A stretch of DNA of 36,312 nucleotides, taken from Longimicrobium sp. (GTDB taxonomy: Bacteria > Gemmatimonadota > Gemmatimonadetes > Longimicrobiales > Longimicrobiaceae). A program made the translations under genes and the position numbers. Below are positions 1 to 7,173 of the stretch, piece after piece. The notes under the pieces were generated by a model. It was not told the origin of the DNA, did no database searches, and worked only from the letters and a program-made list of their open reading frames with translations. Numbering within the stretch: the stretch's first letter is position 1; each line of letters starts with the position of its first letter. The stretch is taken from positions 1-36,312 of the forward strand of contig NZ_DATIND010000007.1 in assembly GCF_035474595.1 (NCBI RefSeq), in the 5' to 3' direction.

Positions 1-38
1 CGGCCTGAATAGAAAGTTCGCGGCCTGGCCCCCCACCG

Positions 39-91
39 GCGACTGAAGTCGCAGCAACAACTACGGGAAGCCTCGCAAACTGCGCGAGGCT
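39..91 (+). repeat. Double-hairpin element, divergent copy
   Basis: GCGACT-GA-AGTCGC (39-52) is followed by a 16-nt linker and a second hairpin, AGCCTCGC (69-76) with GCGAGGCT (84-91). The architecture and linker length equal those of the seven canonical copies, but the linker keeps only the ACAAC part and the second stem is unrelated in sequence. Confidence 0.5.
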
Positions 92-132
92 GATCCGCTC
101 ATTCTGTGGCATCAGCGCTCACGACCAATCTC

Positions 133-184
133 CTTTCATCCTCCGTGGTCGCGCGCAGCGCGGTGTCCGACTCAGGATGACGTC
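133..184 (-). repeat. CATCCTGAG-type unit, near-identical inverted copy at 10622-10673
   Basis: Read on the minus strand, this 52-nt unit matches 10622-10673 at 51 of 52 positions. The first 16 bases of the window (CGGCCTGAATAGAAAG) are also the exact reverse complement of 10706-10721, so both ends of a longer element are conserved while its middle differs. Confidence 0.75.
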
Positions 185-294
185 GGCTTGGGGCGACGAG
201 GATGCACGAACTGAATTCCCGGAATCGGTATTAGGGGGCCGGGAGCTCCGATTCCTGTCCGTATCGAAACCCGCGGCGGCGCGATGGTGTATGG

Positions 295-323
295 TTGACC
301 ACGGCCGGCTTGCGGCGTAGCAT
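295..323 (+). promoter_or_regulatory. Sigma-70-like promoter for the DUF5715/LysM gene
   Basis: TTGACC (295-300), a 17-nt spacer and TAGCAT (318-323) place transcription start near 330, about 50 nt before the ATG at 380. The match is 5/6 and 4/6 to consensus. No experimental support. Confidence 0.5.
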
Positions 324-379
324 CCGTTCGCGTCCGGAACCGGCCGCCGTTCCGCTCGACACCGATCCAATCCAAACCC

Positions 380-1159
380 ATGCGATACAACCGGATCGTC
401 GCTCCCGTGGCGCTTGCCGCGGCGCTCGGCGTGCTGGCCGTGGATGGCACGCAGGCGCAGACGCTGCGCGGCTCGCGCGGCAGCGTGGAGCGCATGTACG
501 GCCAGGCCAAGCGCCAGGACCTGACCTTCTACCGCACCGGCCGCGGCGTCCGCAGCGCGGCGGCCGAGGGCGAGTTGGTTCGCCTGCGCGGCAACGAGAA
601 CTACCGCGTGGCCGACGCGTCGTATCCGTACGCGCTGGCGACCACGCGCACCTTCGTGCAGCGCCTGGCCGCGCAGTACCGCGACGAGTGCGGCGAGAAG
701 CTGGTGATCACCAGCGCCACGCGGCCGCGCTCGGTGCGGCTGCGCAACTCCGTCGCCGAGTCGGTGCACCCGTCGGGGATGGCGGTGGACATCCGCAAGC
801 CGGCGCGCGCGCGGTGCCTGCGCTGGCTGCGGCAGACGCTGCTCGACGTGGAAGGCGAGGGCGTGATCGACGCCACCGAGGAGCACCATCCGCCGCACTT
901 CCACGTGGCCGTCTTCCCCGCGCAGTACGGCCGCTACGTCGCCGCCCGCTCGGAGTCCGGCTCGTCGAAGCGCGCGTCGTCCAGCCGCCGGTCGGGCGGG
1001 GAGTCGTCCGGCCGCGCCACCTACCGCGTGCGCCAGGGCGACTCGCTGTGGACCATCGCCCGGCGGCACGGGGTGAGCGTGGCGAAGATCAAGGAGGCCA
1101 ACGGGATGCGCTCCTCGAACCTTTCCATCGGCCAGCGCATCGTCATCCCCTCGCGCTGA
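380..1159 (+). CDS. Secreted DUF5715-like protein with C-terminal LysM domain
   Basis: A 259-aa exported protein. Residues 1-26 form a signal peptide ending in AQA. The central part (about 85-185) has the pattern S-x-H-P-S-G-M-A-V-D-I (His130, Asp137) and a later H-F-H-V (His173/His175). This resembles the metal-binding layout of LAS/M15-type peptidoglycan peptidases and the DUF5715 family. A Ser/Arg-rich linker (about 188-210) leads to a LysM domain (about 214-258: YRVRQGDSLWTIARRHGVS, then LSIGQRIVIP), which in known proteins binds N-acetylglucosamine polymers. The likely role is peptidoglycan binding or trimming in the periplasm; enzymatic activity is inferred from the motif only. The start at 380 gives a complete signal peptide and lies about 50 nt after a promoter-like sequence. 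It is followed by a hairpin at 1186-1213 and appears monocistronic. Confidence 0.85.
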   Translation: MRYNRIVAPVALAAALGVLAVDGTQAQTLRGSRGSVERMYGQAKRQDLTFYRTGRGVRSAAAEGELVRLRGNENYRVADASYPYALATTRTFVQRLAAQYRDECGEKLVITSATRPRSVRLRNSVAESVHPSGMAVDIRKPARARCLRWLRQTLLDVEGEGVIDATEEHHPPHFHVAVFPAQYGRYVAARSESGSSKRASSSRRSGGESSGRATYRVRQGDSLWTIARRHGVSVAKIKEANGMRSSNLSIGQRIVIPSR

Positions 1160-1185
1160 ACCCGCATCTAGCCCCGAACCACCCG

Positions 1186-1213
1186 GCCGCCGTCCTGAAT
1201 CCAGGGCGGCGGC
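1186..1213 (+). terminator. Terminator-like hairpin after the LysM gene
   Basis: A 12-bp stem (GCCGCCGTCCTG with CAGGGCGGCGGC, one G-T pair) closes a 4-nt loop 27 nt after the stop codon. No T tract follows, so it may act as a processing or pause structure rather than a classic terminator. Confidence 0.45.
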
Positions 1214-1447
1214 TCGTGCTTCCAGTCCCCATTCCCACACAGGGGCGCGGAGAAGAGGAGATATGGAGGATTGCGGTGACTTCTCCGTATTCCTGTTTCT
1301 CCGTGTCCCCGTGCGGATTCCTTAAGGCGTTGTCATTCAAGGGAATAGGCTGCCTGGAGATGGCACCATGTTTGCTCCTGTCCCTCGTCCACTCCGCGTC
1401 GGGCGGAGGCATGGCGGCCGGGGACGACGATCAAGGAGCGAGCGAAC

Positions 1448-2122
1448 ATGAACGGACTGATGCGCGGGCTCAAGAGCGCGGTGCTGCTGGGCGCGGGCGT
1501 GGCCATCACCGGCTGCAGCCAGCTCGGCGGGCTGGGCAACGTGCTGGGCGGCGTGCTGGGGCCGCAGACGGGCTCGGGGAGCGGCGAGGTGGCGGGGACG
1601 GTGCGGTACGTGGACACGCAGCGCCAGATGCTCCAGATCACCACGCAGAACGGGCAGACCGGCAGCGTCTACTTCGACCAGCGCACGCGGGTCGTCTACC
1701 AGCAGCAGCAGTACAACGTTACCGCGCTGGAGCAGGGCGACCAGGTGCAGATGCGCCTGCAGCAGGACCAGCAGGGGAACTACTACACCGACTACATCGT
1801 GGTCACCCGCAGCGTGCAGGACGCCAACGGCGGGAACAACAACGGCGGCTACAACAACGGCACGTACAACGGCGGCAGCAACAACGGCACCTACAACAAC
1901 GGCGGCTACGCGCAGGTGGAGGGCCGCGTGACGTGGATGGACCTGCAGCGCGGCCAGTTCGGGCTGAACACCAGCAACCGCGGCACGCTGACGGTGATGA
2001 TGCCGTACAACTCCAACAACGCCGACGCCAGCCGCTTCCGCAACCTGCGCCAGGGCGACTACGTCCGCGTGGAGGGGCAGCTGGTGAACAACGGCACCCT
2101 GCAGCTCCAGCGCTTCTACTGA
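1448..2122 (+). CDS. Asn/Gly-rich lipoprotein with two DUF5666-like repeats
   Basis: A 224-aa lipoprotein. The signal peptide ends in a lipobox, A-I-T-G-C, with Cys23 as the predicted lipidation site. Two related beta-rich segments (about 50-122 and 158-224) each carry a G-x-V-x-x-(V/M)-D pattern and end in a 'QGD-x-V' stretch, as in DUF5666-like, OB-like proteins, so the protein looks internally duplicated. Between them lies a low-complexity spacer (about 126-155) made almost entirely of Asn, Gly, Tyr, Thr and Ser in NNGGYNNGTY-like repeats. The start is supported by AAGGAGCGAGCGAAC just before the ATG, and a strong terminator follows at 2143-2172. No enzymatic motif is visible. It is probably an outer-membrane or periplasmic structural or binding protein; exact function unknown. 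Confidence 0.8.
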   Translation: MNGLMRGLKSAVLLGAGVAITGCSQLGGLGNVLGGVLGPQTGSGSGEVAGTVRYVDTQRQMLQITTQNGQTGSVYFDQRTRVVYQQQQYNVTALEQGDQVQMRLQQDQQGNYYTDYIVVTRSVQDANGGNNNGGYNNGTYNGGSNNGTYNNGGYAQVEGRVTWMDLQRGQFGLNTSNRGTLTVMMPYNSNNADASRFRNLRQGDYVRVEGQLVNNGTLQLQRFY

Positions 2123-2142
2123 TCCAGCGGTAGATGGAGATG

Positions 2143-2172
2143 GGGGCGGCTCCTCGCGGGGCCGCCCCTTTT
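2143..2172 (+). terminator. Rho-independent terminator
   Basis: A perfect 8-bp stem (GGGGCGGC, 2143-2150; GCCGCCCC, 2161-2168) with a 10-nt loop is followed by TTTT, 20 nt after the lipoprotein stop codon. It argues against reading the next gene from an ATG at 2134, which would start just before this hairpin. Confidence 0.75.
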
Positions 2173-2247
2173 CCGTTCCGCGCGCCGCGGGGTAAGATAC
2201 CTCTCGCCTCCCGAGCCACCCTAGTCCAACCGCGCCCCAGGATCCCG

Positions 2248-3177
2248 ATGGATGCGAACGCCGCCGCCAGACCCGCCCCGATGCGCGTTGCCGTGGCGGG
2301 AGCGTCGGGGCTGATCGGCTCCGAGCTGGTGCGGCGCCTGACGGGCGACGGGCACACCATCCTCCGCCTCGTCCGCCACGCGCCGAAGGGCCCCGGCGAG
2401 GTGCGGTGGGACCCCGCGCGCGGCGAGGTGGACGCGGCCGCGCTCGACGGCGTGGACGCGGTAGTGAACCTGGCCGGCGAGAACGTGGGCGAGCGCTGGA
2501 CCGGCGAGCGCCGCAAGCGCATCCGCCAGAGCCGCGTGGACGCCACGCTGGGCCTCGCGCGCACGCTGGCGGGGCTCGCGCGGAAGCCGCGCGTGCTGGT
2601 GAACGCCTCGGCCATCGGCATCTACGGCGAGCGGGGCGACGAGCGGGTGGACGAGATGAGCGCGCCCGGCAGCGGCTTCCTGGCCGAGGTGGTGCGCGAA
2701 TGGGAGGCGGCCACCGAGCCCGCCTCGGCCGCGGGGATCCGCGTGGTGCTGCCGCGCTTCGCCGTGGTGCTGAGCAAGCGCGGGGGGATGCTGGCGAAGG
2801 TGCTCACCCCCTTCCGCCTGGGCGCGGGGGGGACGATGGGGAGCGGCCGCCAGTGGCTGAGCTGGGTCTCGCTCGGCGACGCCGTCGACGTCCTCTACCT
2901 CTCGCTGGTCGACGACCGCCTGGACGGCCCCATCAACGTGGTGGCCGGCGCGGTGACGAACGACGAGTTCACGCGCACGCTGGCGCGCGTGCTGAGCCGC
3001 CCGGCGCTCGTCCCCGTCCCCGCGTTCGCGCTCAGGCTGGCGTTCGGCGAGATGGCGAACGAGACCATCCTCGTCAGCCAGCGCGCCGATCACCGCCGGC
3101 TCACGCAGCTGGGCTACAGCTTCGCCGAGCCCGAGCTGGAGGGCGCGCTCCGGGCTGCGTTGGCGGAGAAGGACTGA
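2248..3177 (+). CDS. TIGR01777 family NAD(P)-dependent epimerase (SDR39U1/YfcH type)
   Basis: About 309 aa. The N-terminus carries the extended-SDR nucleotide loop V-A-G-A-S-G-L-I-G, followed by a VVNLAGENV segment, 'NASAIGIYG' with the catalytic-region Tyr, and the C-terminal 'GSGRQWLSWVSLGD' stretch. These are hallmarks of the TIGR01777/YfcH family, whose substrate is undefined. The start at 2248 is preferred over an in-frame ATG at 2134, which lies before a terminator; a start at 2281 (MRVAVAG) is also possible because the first 11 residues look like an unstructured leader. The stop codon is followed after 3 nt by an AGTACGNN array. It is convergent with the next gene. Confidence 0.9.
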   Translation: MDANAAARPAPMRVAVAGASGLIGSELVRRLTGDGHTILRLVRHAPKGPGEVRWDPARGEVDAAALDGVDAVVNLAGENVGERWTGERRKRIRQSRVDATLGLARTLAGLARKPRVLVNASAIGIYGERGDERVDEMSAPGSGFLAEVVREWEAATEPASAAGIRVVLPRFAVVLSKRGGMLAKVLTPFRLGAGGTMGSGRQWLSWVSLGDAVDVLYLSLVDDRLDGPINVVAGAVTNDEFTRTLARVLSRPALVPVPAFALRLAFGEMANETILVSQRADHRRLTQLGYSFAEPELEGALRAALAEKD

Positions 3178-3180
3178 ACT

Positions 3181-3214
3181 GAAGTACGAAAGTACGCGAG
3201 TACGGAAGTACGAT
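3181..3214 (+). repeat. Octamer array (AGTACGNN) right after a stop codon
   Basis: Four 8-nt units AGTACGNN start a few nt after the TGA at 3175-3177, in the sense orientation of the upstream gene. An inverted partner lies at 3318-3350, so the two can pair around the hairpin at 3281-3311. Confidence 0.75.
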
Positions 3215-3280
3215 GGTTCGTCGGAGGGCGGAGGGCTCGTCGGGATCTTGGAATCCCCGATCCCTATCTCCCGAACGCGA

Positions 3281-3311
3281 GAAGGGCGGCCGATTCGCTC
3301 GGCCGCCCTTC
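3281..3311. terminator. Bidirectional hairpin between convergent genes
   Basis: A perfect 13-bp stem (3281-3293 with 3299-3311, GAAGGGCGGCCGA arm) has a 5-nt TTCGC loop. There is no T tract. It sits centrally between two convergent genes and is enclosed by inverted AGTACG arrays, giving a nested stem-loop. Confidence 0.65.
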
Positions 3312-3317
3312 GCTGTT

Positions 3318-3350
3318 CCGTACTTCGTACTCCTCGTACTTCCGTACTTC
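3318..3350 (-). repeat. Octamer array (AGTACGNN) abutting a minus-strand stop codon
   Basis: Read on the minus strand, GAAGTACGG units begin 1-2 nt after the stop codon (3352-3354) of the small secreted protein. It is the inverted partner of 3181-3214, and both arrays are in sense orientation to their own gene. Confidence 0.75.
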
Positions 3351-3351
3351 T

Positions 3352-3879
3352 TCACGAAGCCTTGTTGAACACCATCTTGTACTCCAGCGGCTGCGGGAGC
3401 TTGGGCGAGCGCAGGACCACGTGCATGGTCAGCGTGTGGCCGTCCGGCGACACCACGTAGGTGTTGGTGCGCGAGCCGTCCTCGGCGCGGAAGGTCTGCA
3501 CCAGGCGCCCCTGCTGCCACTCGGTCGACAGGTCGAACTTCTCGCCGTCCTCGCGCGTCCACTTCACCGGCTGCCCGTTGGCCGGGCTCTCGATGGCGTG
3601 GCGCGCGTCGAACACCGTGCTGACCTGCTGCGGCGTGTAGTTCACCACCACGCGGCTGTACACCGGGTTGGTGCGGCGCAGCCGGCCGCGCGCGATGGGG
3701 CGGGTGATGAAGCTCATCCGGCTCACCGCGGTCTCGATGGCGCGGTTCACATCGTCGCTGGCCGCGCGGTTGATGGTCCACGTTCCGCGCATGGTGGACT
3801 CCTGCGCGTTGGCGGCCGCGGGAAGGGCCAGCGCGGCCAGCAGGGGGAGCAGGAGCGTGCGAGTCCGTTGACGGCGCAT
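3352..3879 (-). CDS. Small secreted protein of unknown function
   Basis: A 175-aa protein. Residues 1-26 (MRRQRTRTLLLPLLAALALPAAANAQ) are a clear signal peptide ending in a cleavage-like A-N-A-Q. The mature part begins 'GTWTINRAASDDVNRAIETAV' and continues with alternating polar/hydrophobic beta-like stretches (SRVVVNYTPQQVSTVFD, TEWQQGRLVQTFR, TNTYVVSPDGHTLTMHVVL). This resembles lipocalin-like periplasmic proteins, but no family is recognised with confidence. The start at 3879 is chosen over an upstream in-frame ATG because GGAGG lies 7 nt before it and the signal peptide starts there. It is divergent from the M48 peptidase, with an inverted repeat in the shared upstream region. Confidence 0.75.
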   Translation of the reverse strand: MRRQRTRTLLLPLLAALALPAAANAQESTMRGTWTINRAASDDVNRAIETAVSRMSFITRPIARGRLRRTNPVYSRVVVNYTPQQVSTVFDARHAIESPANGQPVKWTREDGEKFDLSTEWQQGRLVQTFRAEDGSRTNTYVVSPDGHTLTMHVVLRSPKLPQPLEYKMVFNKAS

Positions 3880-3971
3880 GGCGGAGCCTCCAAGATGCAT
3901 GGGTGGGGTGCGAACGGCGGTTGCGGTACGCGGCCGCTCTTCGGCGAGCGCCGGCGGGGTCGGCGGTGTGA

Positions 3972-4013
3972 GCGGCAATCTACACCGTCCGGACCCGGCG
4001 CGGTAGACTGCCG
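3972..4013. promoter_or_regulatory. Inverted repeat between divergent genes (possible operator)
   Basis: GCGGCAATCTAC (3972-3983) and GTAGACTGCCGC (4002-4013) are inverted repeats matching at 11 of 12 positions, 18 nt apart. They lie in the gap between the divergent small-secreted-protein and M48 peptidase genes. The position fits a regulator site; no regulator is identified. Confidence 0.35.
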
Positions 4014-4160
4014 CGAAAGCCTTGCTTCACCACGGGTTACACCACCCCGCCCCCGGAAGTTTCGTTGAAACATCGCCCCGCGCGGCCGCGTACCACCGGC
4101 CATGCACGCCGCGCCGAGCCGCGGCGCTCCTCTTCCCGCCTCCCGTGAAGGCCCCGATCC

Positions 4161-5132
4161 ATGCCTGAGCCGCTGCGCCCCAAGCGCATCCTGACCAACA
4201 TCGACTCGCGCAGCTGGGAGCACCCGGCCGACCGCGCCGCCCTGAACGCGCTGCGCCAGATCCCCGTGTTCGACGAGGTGCTGCGCAAGATCCTGGAGAT
4301 CTTCGGCGAGAAGGCCACCCGCCTGGCCTTCCTGGCCAGCGCCGTGCGCGTGACCCCCGCGCAGTACGGGCGCGTCCACGCGCTCTACCAGGAGGTCTGC
4401 CGCACCCTCGACGCGCCCGCCGAGTACCCGCTGTACGTGACCCAGAACCCCACCCTGAACGCCGCCGCGTACGGGATGTCGAAGCCCTTCATCATCGTGC
4501 ACGACACGCTGGTGAAGACCTTCGACGACGACGAGCTGCGCTTCGTGCTGGGGCACGAGCTGGGACACGTGATGAGCGGCCACACGCTGTACAACACCAT
4601 GATCCGCCTTCTCCTGGCCCTGGCGTCGATGGGGTTCCCCATCGTGGGGCTGGCGGCGCGCGCCATCCTGCTGGCGCTGCTGGAGTGGAGCCGCAAGGCC
4701 GAGCTGTCGTGCGACCGCGCCGGCATCCTGTCGGTGCAGGACCCCGAGCCGGGGCTGCGCGTGATGCTGAAGTTCGCCGGCGGCACCAGCCCCGAGGCCA
4801 ACCTGGCCGAGTTCATCCGCCAGAGCGACGAGTACCGCGAAACCGGCGACCTGGGCGACCAGGTCTACAAGGTCCTGAACCTCCTGGGGATGACCCATCC
4901 CTTCCCGGTGCTGCGCGTGGCCGAGCAGCGCAACTGGTTCGAGAGCGGCGCGTACGAGCGCATCCTGGCGGGCGACTACATCCGCCGCGGCGAGTCTCCG
5001 CCGCCCTACCGCGAGGACTTCGCGGAGGCCTCAAAGTCTTACAGCGAAAGCGCTAAGGAGACTTTCGGGCAGGCGGCCGACGCGGCGCGGAAGGTGATGG
5101 ACGGCTTCCGCGCGGGGTTCAACCGGGGGTAG
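4161..5132 (+). CDS. M48 family zinc metallopeptidase
   Basis: A 323-aa protein. The HExxH zinc motif is H132-E-L-G-H136, followed by a hydrophobic helical hairpin (about 147-175) and the third ligand region 'RKAELSCDRAG' (Glu181). This is the HtpX/Ste24 (M48) layout. It lacks an N-terminal signal peptide and the four membrane helices of HtpX. Only the segment after the active site is hydrophobic enough to enter the membrane, so it is a soluble or peripherally bound M48 member. The last about 40 residues are a charged, Ala-rich helical tail. The ATG at 4161 has only a weak upstream purine stretch. The substrate is unknown; in other bacteria such enzymes act in protein quality control. Confidence 0.9.
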   Translation: MPEPLRPKRILTNIDSRSWEHPADRAALNALRQIPVFDEVLRKILEIFGEKATRLAFLASAVRVTPAQYGRVHALYQEVCRTLDAPAEYPLYVTQNPTLNAAAYGMSKPFIIVHDTLVKTFDDDELRFVLGHELGHVMSGHTLYNTMIRLLLALASMGFPIVGLAARAILLALLEWSRKAELSCDRAGILSVQDPEPGLRVMLKFAGGTSPEANLAEFIRQSDEYRETGDLGDQVYKVLNLLGMTHPFPVLRVAEQRNWFESGAYERILAGDYIRRGESPPPYREDFAEASKSYSESAKETFGQAADAARKVMDGFRAGFNRG

Positions 5133-5253
5133 CCGGGGGGCGATGCGAGCCGATGCAAGGAACCGCCTAGCAAGAAGTGGAACCGACCTTGCGTGAGGGG
5201 TGTTCGGCGCGGACGGGCCGCGCCGCACTTCCGCCCCTGACGGAGAGCCGATC

Positions 5254-6075
5254 ATGAACAAGTCGGAGTTCATCGACGCAGTGGCCGACAAGGCCGAACT
5301 CACCAGGGCAGCGGCGGCGCGCGTGGTGGATGCGATCTTCGACACCGCGTCGGGCGCCATCTCCGAGGCAGTGCATGCCGCGGGGTCGCTGTCCATTCCC
5401 GGCTTCGGGAAGTTCACCCGCCGCACCCGCGCCTCGCGCACCGGGCGCAATCCACGCACGGGGACCGAGATCAAGATTCCCGAGCGCACCACCGTGAGCT
5501 TCAGCGCCGGGCGCGGGCTGAAGGAGCAGCGCAGCACCTCGCGCCGCAAGTCGCCGCTGGCCACGGCGGCGGGCGCGGCGGCCGGCGCGGCGCTGGGCGC
5601 GGCCGCGGCAGGGGCGGCCAGCCGGTCCGGCGGCTCTCGCAAGTCTTCGTCGCGCTCGGGCGGAACCACCAGCGGCTCGTCCTCGTCGCGCAGCAGCGGC
5701 AGCAAGAGCAGCGGCGGCTCGTCGTCCGGCTCGCGCAGCACGGCATCGAAGAGCGGCGGCTCGTCGTCGAAGAGCAGCGGGTCCAAGAGCAGCGGGTCCA
5801 AGAGCAGCGGCGGTGGCTCGTCGTCCAAGAGCAGCGGCTCCAAGAGCGGCGGCGGCTCGTCGTCGAAGAGCGGCGGATCGTCCGGCGGCTCGTCGTCGAA
5901 GAGCGGCGGATCGTCTTCCTCCAAGAGCGGCGGATCGTCTTCCTCCAAGAGCGGCGGGTCTTCCTCGAAGAGCGGCGGATCGTCATCCAAGAGCAGCGGT
6001 TCCAAGAGCGGCGGGTCGAAGAGCGCCGGGTCAAAGAGCAGCGGCGCGAAGAGCAGCGCCCGCAAGAACTCCTGA
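5254..6075 (+). CDS. HU-family DNA-binding protein with long Ser/Gly/Lys tail
   Basis: A 273-aa protein. Residues 1-90 are a complete HU/IHF fold: MNKSEFIDAVADKAELT at the start, 'IPGFGKF', the DNA-binding arm signature G-R-N-P-R-T-G, and 'VSFSAGRGLKE'. Then comes a hydrophobic Ala/Gly linker (about 103-122) and about 150 residues composed almost only of Ser, Gly and Lys in units such as SGSKSGGSSSKS. Ordinary HU has about 90 residues. The tail is lysine-rich like histone H1 or mycobacterial HupB tails but of different composition. It may compact DNA or be modified on Ser/Lys; that is inference. CGGAG lies 8 nt before the ATG, which is preferred to the in-frame ATG at 5200. A terminator follows at 6103-6142. 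Confidence 0.9.
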   Translation: MNKSEFIDAVADKAELTRAAAARVVDAIFDTASGAISEAVHAAGSLSIPGFGKFTRRTRASRTGRNPRTGTEIKIPERTTVSFSAGRGLKEQRSTSRRKSPLATAAGAAAGAALGAAAAGAASRSGGSRKSSSRSGGTTSGSSSSRSSGSKSSGGSSSGSRSTASKSGGSSSKSSGSKSSGSKSSGGGSSSKSSGSKSGGGSSSKSGGSSGGSSSKSGGSSSSKSGGSSSSKSGGSSSKSGGSSSKSSGSKSGGSKSAGSKSSGAKSSARKNS

Positions 6076-6102
6076 CGCCAGCGGTTCAGGTTCTCCGGCC
6101 CG

Positions 6103-6142
6103 CGGGGCCGCACCGGCAACGGTGCGGCCCCGTGGCCGTTTT
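6103..6142 (+). terminator. Rho-independent terminator of the HU gene
   Basis: A 12-bp stem (CGGGGCCGCACC, 6103-6114; GGTGCGGCCCCG, 6121-6132) with a 6-nt loop is followed by TTTT at 6139-6142, starting 28 nt after the HU stop codon. Confidence 0.75.
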
Positions 6143-6238
6143 GCAGGTGGATGGAAGATTTCAGGGCGGCGCGGGGACGAGCAGAAGCGTGGCGCGAACG
6201 GGGATCGCCTCACTCCCGGCGCCCGATTTTCGAGGGAT

Positions 6239-6267
6239 TGACCGGTGTAGCGGGTGTGTTTATATTG
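6239..6267 (+). promoter_or_regulatory. Sigma-70 promoter for bS21
   Basis: TTGACC (6239-6244), exactly 17 nt, then TATATT (6262-6267). It is the best vegetative promoter match in the window and predicts a start near 6274, leaving a leader of about 110 nt before the GTG at 6383. Confidence 0.75.
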
Positions 6268-6315
6268 CGCTTTCCGCGCCCCACGCGGACCGATCCAATC
6301 GGCATGCGGCACCCG

Positions 6316-6339
6316 GGGGACCCCAGGATTCGGGTCCCC
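6316..6339 (+). promoter_or_regulatory. Leader hairpin upstream of bS21
   Basis: A perfect 8-bp stem (GGGGACCC/GGGTCCCC) with an 8-nt loop lies in the 5' leader. A short T stretch (ATTTTCC) follows at 6344-6350, so it could attenuate transcription or shape the translation start. No known leader family is recognised. Confidence 0.45.
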
Positions 6340-6382
6340 TCCTGATTTTCCCCACGACACCTGACGCATCCGGAAAACTCGC

Positions 6383-6592
6383 GTGGTCGAGATCGAGCTT
6401 GGCGAGAACGATCGCCTGGACTGGGCCCTCAAGCAGTTCCGCCGCCGCATGATCCGCTCGGGGCTGTTCAAGGACATGCGCCGCAAGCGGTTCTTCGAGA
6501 AGCCCAGCGAGGCTCGCAAGGCCAAGACGAAGGCCGCACAGCGCCGCCGCGCCAAGGACCGGCGCAACGCCCGCCGCGCCGCAACGCTGTAG
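6383..6592 (+). CDS. rpsU: Small ribosomal subunit protein bS21
   Basis: A 69-aa basic protein matching bS21: the N-terminal 'VEIELGENDRLDWALKQFRRRM' helix, an 'RSGLFKDMRRKRFFEKPSE' middle, and an Arg/Lys/Ala-rich C-terminal helix. bS21 sits near the platform of the 30S subunit and helps mRNA engagement during initiation. The start codon is GTG and no strong Shine-Dalgarno sequence precedes it. It has its own promoter and leader hairpin. The TAG stop is followed after 4 nt by a sense-oriented AAGTCCT array, and a cold-shock protein gene follows. Confidence 0.95.
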   Translation: MVEIELGENDRLDWALKQFRRRMIRSGLFKDMRRKRFFEKPSEARKAKTKAAQRRRAKDRRNARRAATL

Positions 6593-6596
6593 AAGA

Positions 6597-6734
6597 AAGT
6601 CCTGAGTCCCAAGTCCTAAGTCCCAAGTGGGCTCGTCGCTTCGCAGCCCGCTTCTCCGGACGCGAAATGCTGATTCAGGCGGAGATGCACTCGGCACTTA
6701 GGACTTAGGACTTAGGACTTAGGACTTAGGACTT
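6597..6734 (+). repeat. Inverted pair of heptamer arrays (AAGTCCT) after rpsU
   Basis: Units AAGTCCT, GAGTCCC, AAGTCCT and AAGTCCC run from 6597, 4 nt after the rpsU stop. The inverse array AGGACTT repeats at 6695-6734. Together they could form a stem of about 30 bp around a loop that holds its own GGGCT/AGCCC hairpin. It lies between rpsU and the cold-shock gene. Confidence 0.8.
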
Positions 6735-6811
6735 CGGTATTTTCACCAGTCGGTCGGCACGGCACGATGCCCGGTACGCCCGACGCACATCAACACACAG
6801 GGAGTACCGCG

Positions 6812-7021
6812 ATGCGCACGACCGGCAAGGTGAAGTGGTTCAACGACGCCAAGGGCTACGGGTTCATCACCCCCGAGAACGGCGACAAGGACTGCTTCGT
6901 GCACCACTCGGCCATCCAGGCCGAGGGCTTCCGCTCGCTGGCCGAGGGCGAGCGCGTGGAGTTCGACGTGGTCGACGGCGCCAAGGGCCCGTCGGCCGAG
7001 AACGTGGTTCGGCTCGGCTGA
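6812..7021 (+). CDS. Cold-shock domain protein (CspA family)
   Basis: A 69-aa single cold-shock domain. RNP1 is K-G-Y-G-F-I (about 15-20) and RNP2 is C-F-V-H-H (about 29-33), with '[15 protein letters not shown]' at the N-terminus and '[17 protein letters not shown]' at the end. Such proteins bind single-stranded RNA/DNA and loosen mRNA structure. The start at 6812 has AGGGAG 10 nt upstream and gives the family's normal length; an in-frame ATG at 6767 would add a non-conserved leader. It is followed by an 18-bp perfect hairpin at 7045-7082. Whether it is cold-induced cannot be told from the sequence. Confidence 0.95.
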   Translation: MRTTGKVKWFNDAKGYGFITPENGDKDCFVHHSAIQAEGFRSLAEGERVEFDVVDGAKGPSAENVVRLG

Positions 7022-7044
7022 TTCGCCAGCCCGGCACGACGCTG

Positions 7045-7082
7045 GCGAAGGGGCGCCTCCCGTGCGGGAGGCGCCCCTTCGC
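7045..7082 (+). terminator. Very strong hairpin after the cold-shock gene
   Basis: A perfect 18-bp inverted repeat (7045-7062 with 7065-7082, core GGGGCGCCTCCCG) has a 2-nt spacer. There is no T tract, yet the stem is strong enough to terminate transcription or protect the 3' end. Confidence 0.7.
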
Positions 7083-7173
7083 GCTGGTGGGCATCGCATC
7101 TCCATCTCCGGCTCGATCGCCGGATTCTACTCATCTCCTTCAAACTGCGGTGCGGCTCCGGATGCATCCACGC

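Larger units (their letters stand above)
1..379. other. Intergenic region with repeats
   Basis: No gene is supported here. It holds a divergent double-hairpin element (39-91), a 52-bp CATCCTGAG-type unit (133-184) with a near-identical inverted copy at 10622-10673, and a promoter-like pair (295-323) for the gene starting at 380. A long frame on the minus strand overlaps the real gene and looks like a GC-rich shadow. Confidence 0.7.
6076..6382. other. Intergenic region: HU terminator and bS21 promoter/leader
   Basis: No gene is seen. It contains the terminator of the HU gene, a good sigma-70 promoter (6239-6267) and a leader hairpin (6316-6339) before the bS21 start. Confidence 0.7.

Noticed and set aside
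5133-5253. Possible small gene before HU
   Set aside because: No start with SD and no conserved peptide; only HU upstream sequence.
5031-6119. 362-aa minus-strand frame rich in Asp, Pro and Leu opposite the HU gene
   Set aside because: It is the reverse reading of the Ser/Gly/Lys tail codons; no start signal or domain.
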